A stretch of 25,395 nt of DNA from Cyrtobacter comes. GTDB lineage: Bacteria; Pseudomonadota; Alphaproteobacteria; Rickettsiales; Midichloriaceae. The stretch's first letter is position 1. Each line of letters begins with the position of its first letter. The notes beneath the pieces were generated by a model. It searched no databases. It was not told where the DNA came from and saw only the letters and a list, made by a program, of their open reading frames with translations. Positions 24,701-25,395 of this stretch are shown one piece after another. The position numbers were made by a program, and so were the translations under genes. The DNA lies in assembly GCF_034470605.1 (NCBI RefSeq), contig NZ_JARGYT010000009.1, positions 1 to 25,395 on the forward strand, given 5' to 3'.

Positions 24701-25231
24701 ATGACTATTTTTAGACCAATATTAGAGGGCGCATTTATAGGGAGTGGCTTCGGTACATCAATGTGTATATTTGGTTATTATTTCACTGGTGAGCCAAGTA
24801 AAAACCCCATGGCGCTAGTTAGTATATTAGCATTCTTAGGTGTTATTTGTAAGTCTGTAACACAACCTATTTTCCATTCATTATATTATAATGTAAAATA
24901 TGATGATAGTGGTTGGTTATGGCAATCAGCTACAAATGCGTTACTGCAGGCTTTTCAGATATCATTGCCGTTTGGCGCTATAGTTATTACAGCGCTTGCT
25001 GGAGAGGATAGAACTACTATAACAGATGATTGCATACTATTCTCCACGTGTATTCCAGGAGCATTAGCAGGAGCTCTACTTTTAGAATGTGTAATTAAAC
25101 CGTATATAAATTGTATGCAGGACAAATTTAAAAAAAATATAGCACAAGTAGATGATCATAAGGAGGCAGAATACCAGCTTCTAGAACATCCTATCGAACA
25201 AGGAGATGATACAAGCTGGCTGCATGTATAA
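24701..25231 (+). CDS. Multi-pass membrane protein of unknown function
   Basis: This 176-residue protein is not a family I recognise. There are four hydrophobic segments: about residues 6-28 (with GAFIGSGFGTSMCIFGYYF), 37-57 (ALVSILAFLGVICKSV), 81-99 (LLQAFQISLPFGAIVITAL) and 112-130 (FSTCIPGALAGALLLECVI). Glycine- and serine-rich helix faces suggest packing helices. A polar, acidic tail of about 40 residues (DDHKEAEYQLLEHPIEQGDD) follows and is probably cytoplasmic. No signal peptide cleavage site or enzyme motif is seen. It lies on the same strand as the hydrolase and the ART-like gene, 280 bases after the latter. Confidence 0.55.
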   Translation: MTIFRPILEGAFIGSGFGTSMCIFGYYFTGEPSKNPMALVSILAFLGVICKSVTQPIFHSLYYNVKYDDSGWLWQSATNALLQAFQISLPFGAIVITALAGEDRTTITDDCILFSTCIPGALAGALLLECVIKPYINCMQDKFKKNIAQVDDHKEAEYQLLEHPIEQGDDTSWLHV

Positions 25232-25250
25232 GAATATTAAAAAAATCAAG

Positions 25251-25395
25251 TTATAATTTTCGAGAGTTTTCACCTAAAGATAGATAATAATGTATCCCTG
25301 ATAATGCTGAAAAATCTCCGGTGTTGTAAGAGCGCACCAGAGCTTTATAGTAACCATTTCCTCTTCTTTGGATACAATTTTTGTGCGGCGGGTCA
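25251..25395 (-). CDS. C-terminal end of an unrecognised protein (partial, runs off right edge)
   Basis: The minus strand is open from the right edge for 47 codons to TAA at 25253-25251. The peptide includes RRGNGYYKALVRSYNTGD and FSALSGIHYYLSLGENSRKL. Its balanced composition in AT-rich DNA suggests real coding sequence. It converges with the membrane protein gene, 19 bases apart. I do not recognise the family. Confidence 0.4.
   Translation of the reverse strand, partial: DPPHKNCIQRRGNGYYKALVRSYNTGDFSALSGIHYYLSLGENSRKL

Overview
The window is AT-rich and reads as a chromosome segment of an obligate intracellular alphaproteobacterium of the order Rickettsiales. The main clues are a plastid/rickettsial-type ATP/ADP translocase, a Rickettsia-like zinc-free ribosomal protein L31 placed directly before atpHAGDC, F1 genes without F0 genes beside them, and long decayed spacers. 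An orphan FliO-like gene hints at the Midichloriaceae, the rickettsial family known to carry flagellar genes. That placement is inference.

Layout. Bases 1-3079 are a graveyard of mobile DNA around one intact gene: the tail of an IS5-type transposase, an HK97-type prohead protease cut off by it, two inverted copies of a MITE-like repeat of about 95-100 bp, an intact dicarboxylate/amino-acid:cation symporter on the minus strand, and a decayed replication-initiator (VP4) gene of a gokushovirus-like microvirus with one MITE copy inserted in it. Bases 3080-11366 are a tightly packed minus-strand operon: sucA, sucB, a small membrane protein, lpd, queH, mnmE and an FMN reductase. It joins the 2-oxoglutarate dehydrogenase complex to two tRNA wobble-modification enzymes. 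Bases 11603-16540 carry spaced minus-strand genes: an EamA permease, the FliO-like gene, alr and tlc. Bases 16940-21828 are the plus-strand operon rpmE-atpHAGDC, divergent from tlc, with a shortened gamma subunit and an epsilon subunit lacking its C-terminal domain. Bases 22124-25231 are an accessory plus-strand region of widely spaced genes: an NAPE-PLD-like metallo-beta-lactamase-fold hydrolase, a protein with the R / S-T-S / E motif order of ADP-ribosyltransferase toxins, and an unknown membrane protein. The C-terminus of an unknown minus-strand gene runs off the right edge.

How the parts fit. ATP can be taken from the host (Tlc) or made by oxidative phosphorylation fed by the TCA cycle (SucAB-Lpd into F1F0), with the two routes transcribed from one intergenic region. 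Alr supports peptidoglycan, and the EamA and DAACS permeases suit metabolite scavenging. The 22-25 kb region is the best candidate for host-directed functions. The microviral remnant is the most unexpected piece of genome history. No tRNA, rRNA, CRISPR array or riboswitch was seen.
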